Shown piece by piece: positions 46,533 to 55,500 of a DNA stretch of 64,000 nucleotides. Below the pieces are notes generated by a model. It did not search any database. It was not told where the DNA came from and saw only the letters and a list, made by a program, of their open reading frames with translations. Source of the stretch: an uncultured Muribaculaceae bacterium. Its GTDB lineage: Bacteria > Bacteroidota > Bacteroidia > Bacteroidales > Muribaculaceae. Location of the stretch: positions 1 through 64,000 of the forward strand of contig CAJUKF010000006.1 of NCBI GenBank assembly GCA_910587355.1. The letters run 5' to 3'. The stretch's first letter is position 1. Every line of letters begins with the position of its first letter. A program made the position numbers and the translations under genes.

Positions 46533-49500
46533 ATGAACAAAGGTTTCTTGAAAATCGCACTCCTTTCAGCAATGTGCGCTTCAATGCCGTTCTCGTTCTA
46601 TTCCTGCAAAGACTATGACGATGATATCGACAACTTGCAGAATCAGATTAACTCGGTGAAGACCTCTGTCGATGCTCTCCAACAGAAAATCGAAGACGGC
46701 ACCGTCATCACTGGCGTTGAGAAAACGGCAAACGGTATTCTCGTAAAGACCGACAAGGGCAATTACGAAATTACCAACGGTACCAATGGCACCAACGGTA
46801 CTGACGGCAAAGATGGTGCTCCCGGTACAGTATGGACTATCGATGCCGACGGCTTCTGGGTTAAAGATGGTGTTAAGACCGACTTCCGTGCTGTAGGTAC
46901 TAACGGTACTGACGGTAAAAACGGAACAAGCTGGACTATCGGCGAAGACGGCTACTGGTACATGGACGGTAAGAAAACCGACGTCAAGGCTGAAGGTACT
47001 GACGGTACAAATGGTACCAATGGAACCAATGGCACTAACTGGACTATCGGCGAAGACGGCTATTGGTATAAAGACGGTGAAAAGACCAACTACAAGGCTA
47101 TCGGTACTGACGGTACAAACGGTACCAACGGCCAAAACGGCAAGTACTACGTGCCTAATGCCGATGGTACTTTCGACATCTATCAGGATGGTAAGTTTGT
47201 CGAAAATTCCGGTATCAGCTGGGTCGTTGCTGAGAAAGATGCTATTACTGCATCTTATAGCGGTAATCAGCTTATTCTCGCAAATGTGACCGACAAAGAC
47301 GGCAAACCTACTACTGTCACCATGTCTGTGGGTACTCCTGTCGGCACACTCGCCTTTATTCCTTCAGTTCTTTCGAGCGTGGGCGGCTATGCTACGACCG
47401 ACAAGCCTTTCTATCACCTCGACAGCTACCTCAGCGAAGAGAAATACAACGCCTCGACCAAGGTGTTCACGCCTCAGACAAGCTGGAACAAATCGAACGT
47501 TGTGGCTCTCGAGTACCGTATCTCTCCGCAGGACGCTTATATTCCCGCCGAGGCTACCGGTAAGTTCCTCAACCGCGTCGTCACCTCGCGTGCCGAAGGC
47601 GACAACTACACGCTTCTAAATGTTGCCGGCCTCGAGATTGAAGGCGCAAATGCATCGGGTGTCCTCAATGTGAAGGCTACCTACAACAAGACCGCTGCTA
47701 CAGCTGCTGCCGGTGGCAACGACATCGCTGCATTCCAGCTCTGGAACGGTCAGACACCTTTCACAACCGACTACATCGCCGCATCCTCTTCGGCTGTCGA
47801 CGCAGTTATCGTCAACCCCGAAGAAACCAAGAAGGCAAACGCTGCCGTCACTTACTACGAGCGTACCAAGGCTATTACTGGCGACAAGGCTGAGACAAGC
47901 GCGTTCATTCAGAGCATGGTAAAACTCGGCGACCCGGCCAACGTGCAGATGCTTTACAACGGAACTCTCGACATCAACTCTATCATCGACCTCTATTCCA
48001 CAACAAAGAGCAACTTCCTCACAAATCTTGATTTCGACGGTATCAGCTACGCTATCTCTCTTCCCGGTGAGTATCTGGCTACTGACGCTCAGCATACCAA
48101 CCAGCAGTGGTTTGTTACTCTCAGCGATGAGGGCGTACTCTCTGTGAACTCCAAGAATCTTACCGATGGTCTTACTCCTGCCATAGGCCGTACTCCCGTC
48201 GTGCGTGTTGATGCTTTCATGCTTGACAACGCCGGCACATCACGTATGGTCGCTTCTTCGTACATCAAGGTTGAGATTGTAGACGAGATTGTCACACCTC
48301 CCAGCCAGCAGGACAAGCCCGACCTGGCTTACCCCATGACCGACAAGTTCTATGAGTACCATGCACTCAAGGCTGCCAATACAGTGATTGGTTCTATGGA
48401 CTGGACAGACGTAAACAACAAGATTTACGGTCGAGCCGGCCTCACATCTTCAACTTTCTGGAACTACTATGGTGGTGCCAGCGATGAATATGAGGTAGAA
48501 ATCAGTGTCATTGAGAAGAATGGCAATAAGAAAGTCCTCAACCCGACCAACAACAAGGCTACAGCCAATAATACCTTCTCTCTCTCTCAGGATGGCATAT
48601 CCTGCGAAGTAACCCTCGGCAGCAATGCCACCACTACTTCCGATATCAAGTTCATGGTCAACAACAAAGTCAAGACCGAGAACACTTATAAGGATGTGAA
48701 CGGTCAGGGCGCTGAGTACACAATCACCATCACAATCCCCAGCGACAACGTCAAGAGCAAAGGTAATGTGGTTGTTACCCAGAAATTCTATGTCAAGGAA
48801 GACTGCACTCCTTACGAATACAACCCCAACTACTATGCCGGTACTACTACCGTCGGCAATGAAACTCTGCCTTATGTAATCACAAAGGGCAAGCAGACCG
48901 CTGCCGGCTGGAAACTCCAGATGAATATCTCTGAGGTATTCAAGATGATTAACGGCAAGAGCATCTACTCTTACTACAACACTATCAACAACGTAACTGC
49001 CATCAATTTCGCTCTCCGTGCCGGTCAGACAGGCGTTGCTATGACAGATGTCACTACTACGACACCTAATACTCAGGATGTCGCTCTGACTGCAGCTCTC
49101 GTAGGCCAGACCAAGGTTGTGGTAGTTGATTATGACGTTACTCTTGTCAACGGTGAGAAGTGTGAGTTTGCATTCGCTATCCAGTTCAACAATCCTTTCA
49201 AATCCGGCAAACTTGAGGGCCTTGTGCTCGATGGCAATGCAATCGGCAGCGTAACAGTTGAAGCTGAACCTGAAGTAAATGTTGTTGACCTCGCCAACAA
49301 TGCTATCTACAACTGGAGCGAAGAAGCTGAAGCCCTCGTTCTTTCGGAAACAGCAACCGGTGTTTACAAGCTCACCGATGCTATGATGAATGTGAAGTAT
49401 GCGTTCAAGAAGAACAGCGACTACAATACATTCAAGGGTCAGCTCGCACCTGATGCAATATTCAAAGTTGATGAAAACACCGGTGTCATCACATACGATA

Positions 49501-49619
49501 ACCTCGGCGCAGCTCTGATTCCTTCGTACAACCTCGTGGTTGAAGCAACAATTACCGTCGAGAATGTTTCGGTAGTAGTTTGCGAAATCCCCGTCCTTGT
49601 ACAGGGTCAGTCTAAATAA
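46533..49619 (+). CDS. Large surface lipoprotein with coiled coil and collagen-like Gly-Thr-Asn repeats
   Basis: Lipoprotein of 1028 residues: signal peptide with lipobox FYSC (Cys25) followed by KDYDDD, an acidic signal that sends Bacteroidetes lipoproteins to the cell surface. Next comes a short coiled coil (about 31-55; NLQNQINSVKTSVDALQQKI), then a repeat zone (82-203) in which NGT/DGT triplets alternate with three units of the form WTIGEDGYWYxDGxKT (from about 101, 134 and 170), as in DUF4988/PL29-lyase N-terminal regions. The remaining ~800 residues are beta-rich and unrecognised; no lyase active site is apparent. Codon use is that of a highly expressed gene. A structural surface or S-layer-like role is a guess. 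Confidence 0.8.
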   Translation: MNKGFLKIALLSAMCASMPFSFYSCKDYDDDIDNLQNQINSVKTSVDALQQKIEDGTVITGVEKTANGILVKTDKGNYEITNGTNGTNGTDGKDGAPGTVWTIDADGFWVKDGVKTDFRAVGTNGTDGKNGTSWTIGEDGYWYMDGKKTDVKAEGTDGTNGTNGTNGTNWTIGEDGYWYKDGEKTNYKAIGTDGTNGTNGQNGKYYVPNADGTFDIYQDGKFVENSGISWVVAEKDAITASYSGNQLILANVTDKDGKPTTVTMSVGTPVGTLAFIPSVLSSVGGYATTDKPFYHLDSYLSEEKYNASTKVFTPQTSWNKSNVVALEYRISPQDAYIPAEATGKFLNRVVTSRAEGDNYTLLNVAGLEIEGANASGVLNVKATYNKTAATAAAGGNDIAAFQLWNGQTPFTTDYIAASSSAVDAVIVNPEETKKANAAVTYYERTKAITGDKAETSAFIQSMVKLGDPANVQMLYNGTLDINSIIDLYSTTKSNFLTNLDFDGISYAISLPGEYLATDAQHTNQQWFVTLSDEGVLSVNSKNLTDGLTPAIGRTPVVRVDAFMLDNAGTSRMVASSYIKVEIVDEIVTPPSQQDKPDLAYPMTDKFYEYHALKAANTVIGSMDWTDVNNKIYGRAGLTSSTFWNYYGGASDEYEVEISVIEKNGNKKVLNPTNNKATANNTFSLSQDGISCEVTLGSNATTTSDIKFMVNNKVKTENTYKDVNGQGAEYTITITIPSDNVKSKGNVVVTQKFYVKEDCTPYEYNPNYYAGTTTVGNETLPYVITKGKQTAAGWKLQMNISEVFKMINGKSIYSYYNTINNVTAINFALRAGQTGVAMTDVTTTTPNTQDVALTAALVGQTKVVVVDYDVTLVNGEKCEFAFAIQFNNPFKSGKLEGLVLDGNAIGSVTVEAEPEVNVVDLANNAIYNWSEEAEALVLSETATGVYKLTDAMMNVKYAFKKNSDYNTFKGQLAPDAIFKVDENTGVITYDNLGAALIPSYNLVVEATITVENVSVVVCEIPVLVQGQSK

Positions 49620-49668
49620 TGCTTAGTAAACAGTATATTAACTGATTAGCGTTGAACTAAATATCTGA

Positions 49669-49706
49669 CTGAAGGAGGGGGGCTGTGCAGCTCCCCTTCT
49701 TTATTG
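49669..49706 (+). terminator. Hairpin behind the lipoprotein gene, covering the next ribosome binding site
   Basis: GAAGGAGGGGGGCT (from 49671) pairs with AGCTCCCCTTC (to 49699) and is followed by TTTATT. It ends only about 7 nt before the next ATG (49714). Confidence 0.7.
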
Positions 49707-49713
49707 AAAGACT

Positions 49714-50163
49714 ATGAGAAATTTACTGATTTTAGCAGCCGCAGCTTTAATGATGCTCGGTGCATGTACGCAGAAATCTCCCGAAGAAACTGTCGAGGCC
49801 GGAATGCCCGATTTTGTTCCGACAGCCGACGACACAACTCAGGTGACAAATCTTGTGCAGAGTTTTCTCTCGAATCTTGTGGCCGGTGACACCGAACAAG
49901 CAGTGTCGATGCTCCGCGACCGTGAGAGCATCAATCCCTATACGCTTGAACCCGACAGCATTGATGCTGTCCAGCTTGCAGCTGTGACAACTACGTTGAG
50001 TTCGCTCGACATAAAGGACGCCTCAATCGAGAATATAGACTTCGGTCAGTTCACAGACTATACCACTGTGACATGCAACGTTACAGCAGGTGCAGGATAT
50101 AATGCAAAGCTAATTCTGAAGCCCGTCAAAGCAAAATTCATCTGGCGCCTCGCTCTTCCTTGA
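49714..50163 (+). CDS. Small lipoprotein of unknown function
   Basis: 149-residue lipoprotein with lipobox LGAC (Cys18, MRNLLILAAAALMMLGAC). The mature part has a helical segment (about 42-70, QVTNLVQSFLSNLVAGDTEQ) and a beta-rich end, in size and order like the DUF4878/NTF2-type lipoproteins of Bacteroidales, but the match is weak. No acidic export signal directly follows the Cys, so it may face the periplasm. It lies immediately behind the hairpin that closes the large lipoprotein gene and depends on read-through from it. Confidence 0.75.
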   Translation: MRNLLILAAAALMMLGACTQKSPEETVEAGMPDFVPTADDTTQVTNLVQSFLSNLVAGDTEQAVSMLRDRESINPYTLEPDSIDAVQLAAVTTTLSSLDIKDASIENIDFGQFTDYTTVTCNVTAGAGYNAKLILKPVKAKFIWRLALP

Positions 50164-50189
50164 GAGTGACTTTATCTTGTAAATATATA

Positions 50190-50240
50190 GGAGAGGCTGC
50201 CCCGTAAAAAATTATTATTTACGAAACAGCCTCTCCTTTG
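50190..50240. terminator. Convergent terminator
   Basis: GGAGAGGCTG (50190-50199) pairs with CAGCCTCTCC (50227-50236), with an inner GTAAA/TTTAC stem, followed by TTTG. It lies between the small lipoprotein gene and the oppositely oriented InlB-repeat gene and can serve both. Confidence 0.8.
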
Positions 50241-50271
50241 TAAGGGTTCAGTTCGTTTTAAACTGATATTA

Positions 50272-52524
50272 TTATTTAATCAAAACCTTTTTCCCGTTTA
50301 TGATATATAAGCCGGGAGTGAGCCGGTTTTCTGCCTCTCGCACCGGAATATTCCTGTATATCAATACGCCTTTGATATTATATACGGTCAGCATTGAATC
50401 ATCGTCGGCAAAGATGGAATGAATACCACTCTTGTCAGAAGTTGTGCCATATATATCCAGATTATAAGCAGGCATAGTTTCAGGAACTGTTATATTCCAG
50501 CCGTCAAATAGTTTGTCATCCGGTATTTCGGGCTCGGGAATGCTGATAGAGGCACCATACTCAATCATCTCATCATAATATACGTCCCCGTCAAGATAGA
50601 CAGTCAGTTTGTAGCTGTTTACAGAGAATGAACCGCTGACGGTGACATCTTTTGCGGGCATTGTCTCGGGCAAGCCTTCCCAACCGGAGAATGTGTAGCC
50701 CTCTTTCTCGGGCAGAGCTTCAGGCGTGACAGCCGTGCCATAGTCAACGTCGAGAGTTTTGTATGTCTCGCCATCGACGAGGTAGGTAAGCTTATACGAG
50801 TTGACCTTGTAGCTTCCTGTGATTTCGATGTCGTGCGAGGGCATTGTTTCGGGCACATTCTGCCAGCCGGCAAAAGTGTGGCCCTCCTTTTCTGGAACTT
50901 CGGGAGCTGTCACCGGCTGAGCGAACACTACAGTCTTTGTCTCAATCACCAGGTCGCCAATTTTGAATGTGGCGTTGTAGCTGTTGACGGAGAATGAGCC
51001 CCTGACGGTGACGTCTTTCGCGGGCATTGTCTCGGGCAATCCCTCCCATCCGGAGAAAGTATGGCCCTCTTTCTCGGGCATAGCCTCCGGTATTATAGCC
51101 GTGCCATAGTCAACGTCGAGAGTTTTGTATGTCTCGCCGTCGACGAGGTAGGTAAGCTTATACGAGTTGACCTTGTAGCTTCCTGTGATTTCGATGTCGT
51201 GCGAGGGCATTGTTTCGGGCACATTCTGCCAGCCGGCAAAAGTGTGGCCCTCCTTTTCTGGAACTTCGGGAGCTGTCACGGGCTGAGCGAACACAACAGT
51301 CTTTGTCTCAATCACCTCATCGCCAATCTTGAATGTGGCGTTGTAGCTGTTTACAGAGAACGAGCCGCTGACGGTGACATCTTTTGCGGGCATCGTCTCG
51401 GGCAAGCCTTCCCAACCGGAGAATGTGTGGCCCTCTTTCTCGGGCAGAGCTTCAGGCGTGACAGCCGTGCCATAGTCAATGTCGAGAGATTTGTAAGTCT
51501 CGTCATCGACGAGGTAGGTAAGCTTATACGAGTTGACCTTGTAGCTTCCTGTGATTTCGATGTCGTGCGAAGGCATTGTTTCGGGTACATTCTGCCAGCC
51601 GGTGAAAGTGTGTCCCTCCTTTTCGGGCGCCTCGGGCGCAGTCACGGGCTGAGCGAACACAACAGGCTTTATCTCAATCACCTCGTCGCCAATCTTGAAT
51701 GTGGCGTTGTAGCTGTTGACGGAGAATGAGCCCCTGACGGTGACGTCTTTCGCGGGCATTGTCTCGGGCAATCCCTCCCATCCGGAGAAAGTATGGCCCT
51801 CTTTCTCGGGCATAGCCTCCGGTATTATAGCCGTGCCATAGTCAATGTCATATTCCCTGTAGGATTCGCCGTCAACATTATAAACAAGTTTATAGGAGTT
51901 GATGCCAAACTCTGCGGTAAGAGTTATATTCTCATTGACAATGACAGTTCGGGGATTTTCGGTGTTTCCGTCCGACCATTTTTCAAAATGGCGGCCTTCT
52001 GCCGGAGTTGCGCTTATTGTCAGTTCAGTGTTTTCGGCTATTCTGCCGCCTTCCTGATTGATAGAACCGCCCTCACCGGCCGACAAGCTTACATCATAAT
52101 GCAGGATAATTTTAACGATATAAGGCTCTGACGGATATCCGAGTCTGCCGTTGGATTCAAAGTTGAACGAAACTCCGTCGACCGGCAGAATCTCATCGGT
52201 CGTCTTGTTATAGTATCTGAATGTCATTTTCTCTCCCGATTCCTGATTGCTCCGGGTCCGGAGATAAAGACATTCCTTGCCATCGCCTAATGACAGGCGT
52301 TCGGCTGTTCCGCGGCATTCATCGCCGCAGAATACCGCCACATCATATTGCGAATAATCCATAGGGCCCGACACAAAATTCATGTCGAGATACAGACTCA
52401 TGTCATATCGGTAATCGCTCGGATTGACTGTCCACGATGTCGAGGCAGTAGCCCCGACACCGTTTAGGACAATCATCAAAAGAGCAATTATCGAATTACG
52501 GTATTTGATAATTGAATTCTTCAT
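50272..52524 (-). CDS. Secreted InlB B-repeat (Flg_new) protein with T9SS tail
   Basis: 750-residue surface protein: signal peptide (about 1-27), an N-terminal beta-domain (about 28-145; the segment VAVFCGDECRGTAE recurs in the giant neighbour), a divergent B-repeat (about 150-208), then a run of 60-residue Listeria-Bacteroides repeats (about 209-670), each of the pattern PEKEGHTFSGWEGLPETMP. It ends in a T9SS sorting domain (LTVYNIKGVLIY, then LTPGLYIINGKKVLIK). The repeats alternate in two types, giving a 122-residue super-repeat. Such repeats form elongated stalks in adhesins. Last gene of a three-gene cargo operon. Confidence 0.9.
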   Translation of the reverse strand: MKNSIIKYRNSIIALLMIVLNGVGATASTSWTVNPSDYRYDMSLYLDMNFVSGPMDYSQYDVAVFCGDECRGTAERLSLGDGKECLYLRTRSNQESGEKMTFRYYNKTTDEILPVDGVSFNFESNGRLGYPSEPYIVKIILHYDVSLSAGEGGSINQEGGRIAENTELTISATPAEGRHFEKWSDGNTENPRTVIVNENITLTAEFGINSYKLVYNVDGESYREYDIDYGTAIIPEAMPEKEGHTFSGWEGLPETMPAKDVTVRGSFSVNSYNATFKIGDEVIEIKPVVFAQPVTAPEAPEKEGHTFTGWQNVPETMPSHDIEITGSYKVNSYKLTYLVDDETYKSLDIDYGTAVTPEALPEKEGHTFSGWEGLPETMPAKDVTVSGSFSVNSYNATFKIGDEVIETKTVVFAQPVTAPEVPEKEGHTFAGWQNVPETMPSHDIEITGSYKVNSYKLTYLVDGETYKTLDVDYGTAIIPEAMPEKEGHTFSGWEGLPETMPAKDVTVRGSFSVNSYNATFKIGDLVIETKTVVFAQPVTAPEVPEKEGHTFAGWQNVPETMPSHDIEITGSYKVNSYKLTYLVDGETYKTLDVDYGTAVTPEALPEKEGYTFSGWEGLPETMPAKDVTVSGSFSVNSYKLTVYLDGDVYYDEMIEYGASISIPEPEIPDDKLFDGWNITVPETMPAYNLDIYGTTSDKSGIHSIFADDDSMLTVYNIKGVLIYRNIPVREAENRLTPGLYIINGKKVLIK
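50619..51840 (-). repeat. Tandem 366-bp repeats in the InlB-repeat gene
   Basis: Near-identical units recur at 366-bp spacing (same segment at about 50623, 50989, 51355 and 51721). Units two apart (50989 and 51721, offset 732) share more than 100 consecutive identical bases, more than adjacent ones, which suggests duplication of pairs or gene conversion. Confidence 0.85.
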
Positions 52525-52542
52525 TTAGTTTATGGCATTATC

Positions 52543-55500
52543 TTAACGCACAGCTACTTTATGGTAGGTATACTCGCCGTTGCCATTGACTATAACTACA
52601 TAGACACCTGTTGTCAAGGTTGAAATTCTGATTCCTGATTCAGATACATTGGTCTCGCGAATAAGTTTCTGACCGTTTGTGTCATAAACTTCCACAAGGT
52701 CGATGTCGTCGGCTGCGATTCCTTTGATACGGAGCATATCGCCTTCTGTCCACACTTCTATGTTGCCGTCATACTTCACATCGGCCATGCCGCTATGCGC
52801 ATTGATTGCTATGACATAGGGATTGAATATGTCTCCCACGACAGTCTCACTGAACGTAAGACCGGCATTGTTGGCGTAGTCGGTTTCTCCGTCAAGATTG
52901 CTGACGCGGAATGTAATCTTGTCTTTGACATTGCCGTAGACATTCATCATCACCAGTCCGTCGACAACACGGGCGATACCGCGGCACTCTGTTCCGCAGA
53001 AAGCAGCTACCAGATAGTCTTCGTTATTCAGTGGCAGACCGTCATTGTCGCCGAGTGTGGCCACGAGCGGCATAATCACTCCGTATTTGTGTATGTCGAG
53101 TACGAGCGGCAGACTGCCGGAGATGCCGGGAGCATATTTGGCGGAAGCGTTCGAGACAATAGAGGTGTTGTAGACCACATTCTTTGCCGACTGGCTCTGA
53201 TACATGTATCCCATACCGGGCGACATGGTCTCGAGTGTGCCCACCCACTTTTCGCCGTCGAACTGTGCGAAGCCATTCTGTCCGACTACTACGTCAAGCG
53301 TTTCGGCTGCTGTAGGAGCAAAAGCCTCGTCGACCGACATGGTCTGGCTCTCTGGATAGCCGAGCCAGTTCCAGCCGGCGTTGACAGCGATAGGAGTGGC
53401 GGGATTCCACGCTATGTCGCTCAGACGCTGACGGGCTGTGGCCGTCGTTGTCTCCACTTTATAGCTTTCCGATGCTGAAAGTTCGCTGAGCGAGCCTACC
53501 AGACCGAGCTGCGGGTCACGGATTATTTCCTGAGTCTGACTGAGTATGCGTGCCACACCTTCATCGGCGGTCAGCTCGGAGGCTGCTATTGCGCTTTCGA
53601 AGTTATGCGACATCCATGTCCAGCCGGCAGGCATCTGGAAGTCCATATCCGAGTGTTTAAGAGTATAGTTGAACTCTACGGTCTCGGAAACGTCTTCATC
53701 ACCGTTGCCCACCGAAGTCATGGCGAGAATCTTAGTGTCATCATTTATTACGATAGGCACGGTGTATTTGCGGCGTGTGCCGTTTTCGTCACAGGGACAT
53801 GAGCCGTCGGTGGTGAAGTAGATTGTAGCGTCCTTTGATTCGGTGCTGAGCACAATCTTCGTTCCGCGATAGACAGCTGTGCCGCTTGCCCTTGATGATT
53901 TAGGAGCTTCGGCTGTGATGATTTCGGTAACGACGTCGACCATTGCGGAGCCGGTCGCTGTGACATCTTCAATAGAGAACGTCAGTTGCGAGCGGCCGGG
54001 CAGCTCTCCTTTGACTTTGACTACGGCCTTGCCTTCGTCGTCAAGGGTAGCTTCGCTTAGGTCTGTCGATGCGATAAGGTCTGAAGAGTTGGCGATATGG
54101 AGCTTGCGGCCCACGGCTGCCTCATAAGGCATTGCATAGACTGTAATCTCTTTTTCGCCGCCATAAAGCACCTTCACATCATCGGCAACTATCATCTGCA
54201 CCTCTTTCTCTACATCGAGCACCTGGCTGAAGGTCTCTGTCATGGGGATGCCGGCGTATGAAAGCACATTGCGGCTCACGGTCACGCGTATTTCGCCGGT
54301 AGTAGCACTCAGTTTTTCTGCGGGTACAAAACGTATACGCGAAGCGTAGCGGATTGCATCGGCATCATTCTCGTCGGCATATTCATCGGCAAGTTCGGAA
54401 TCTATAAACAGGATTTCGCCGGTGAGTTTCTCGCCGTTGGCAGTTACATAGATATTGGCAGTGGTAAGCGTTGACAAATCCATATATTTGTCGAACTGTA
54501 GCTCTACACCTTCTTCGTAAGCGCGGGCTTCGGTAACTTCGGGCTGCTTGTTCTGAACAATGCCGATATTCACCTCAAGCTGCGGAGGAGGCACGGGGAG
54601 CCATTCGCTGTAAGCGGTCTGATAACCGTCTTTCTCGAACTTGACCTGCCACAGACCCTGCGGCACGTCCCACTGGTACATGCCGTTTGCGTCGGTAAAG
54701 AGCGGGTTCTTTTGAGCATATTCCTCGGCATCCCAGAGAATGATTTCCTCATACGGGTCACCGTACATATCCTCCTTGGTCTCCTTGTAGTAAATCGCAG
54801 CCTGAACGCCTTCTACGCGATTGGTCGGAATTGCTTCGTAGACAAAGCCGGAGGGGTCCATGACATTTTCGGTCTTGGGGCAACCGGACTGATGGTCGCC
54901 GCCTTTCCCTTTCGGGCCGGTCTTGCCATTTCCTCCACCATTACCGCCTCCGGTATTTGGCTTAGGGTCCTCACAAGGTGGCATACCTTCTTCTCCACAT
55001 TCTTTCTTTTTGCACTGTAGTGAAGCGATTTCGGCTTCTGTGGTTCGAATGAATGCGTCACGAGACTTACTATATAAAGCATTTATTCCATATGAAAGGG
55101 CTATTTTCCCGATTGCAACTAAAGCGACACCGAGAGAAGAACCACCGGTGGCGGGTGCTGCGGTAACAGATGGGCCTATACTGAATAGAGCACATACATC
55201 GGCAGTAATATTTGCGACATAATATAGACCCGCTGTTACACCGGCATTTCGAATGCTTCCTCGAATATTATCGGCTCGTTGCTGCTCTTTCTCGCATGGG
55301 TCGGGCACACTGAAATAAAGATTGATGAATCTATCCAGGTCGGCTTTACAATCTATGAAATTGGATATAACACCGCATGCGCCAAATAATTTCCCAACGG
55401 CCTGGGCCCTTAGATTTGTTAATCCTGACTTAATGCCATTAAGTGTTTTTACTTGAGTTTTCCACCCTTCGCATGTAAACTCAAGAGCTGTAATCCTTAT

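Noticed and set aside
50619..51840. CRISPR-like regular repeats
   Set aside because: Period of 366 bp, in frame and coding throughout; no short repeats with unique spacers anywhere in the window.
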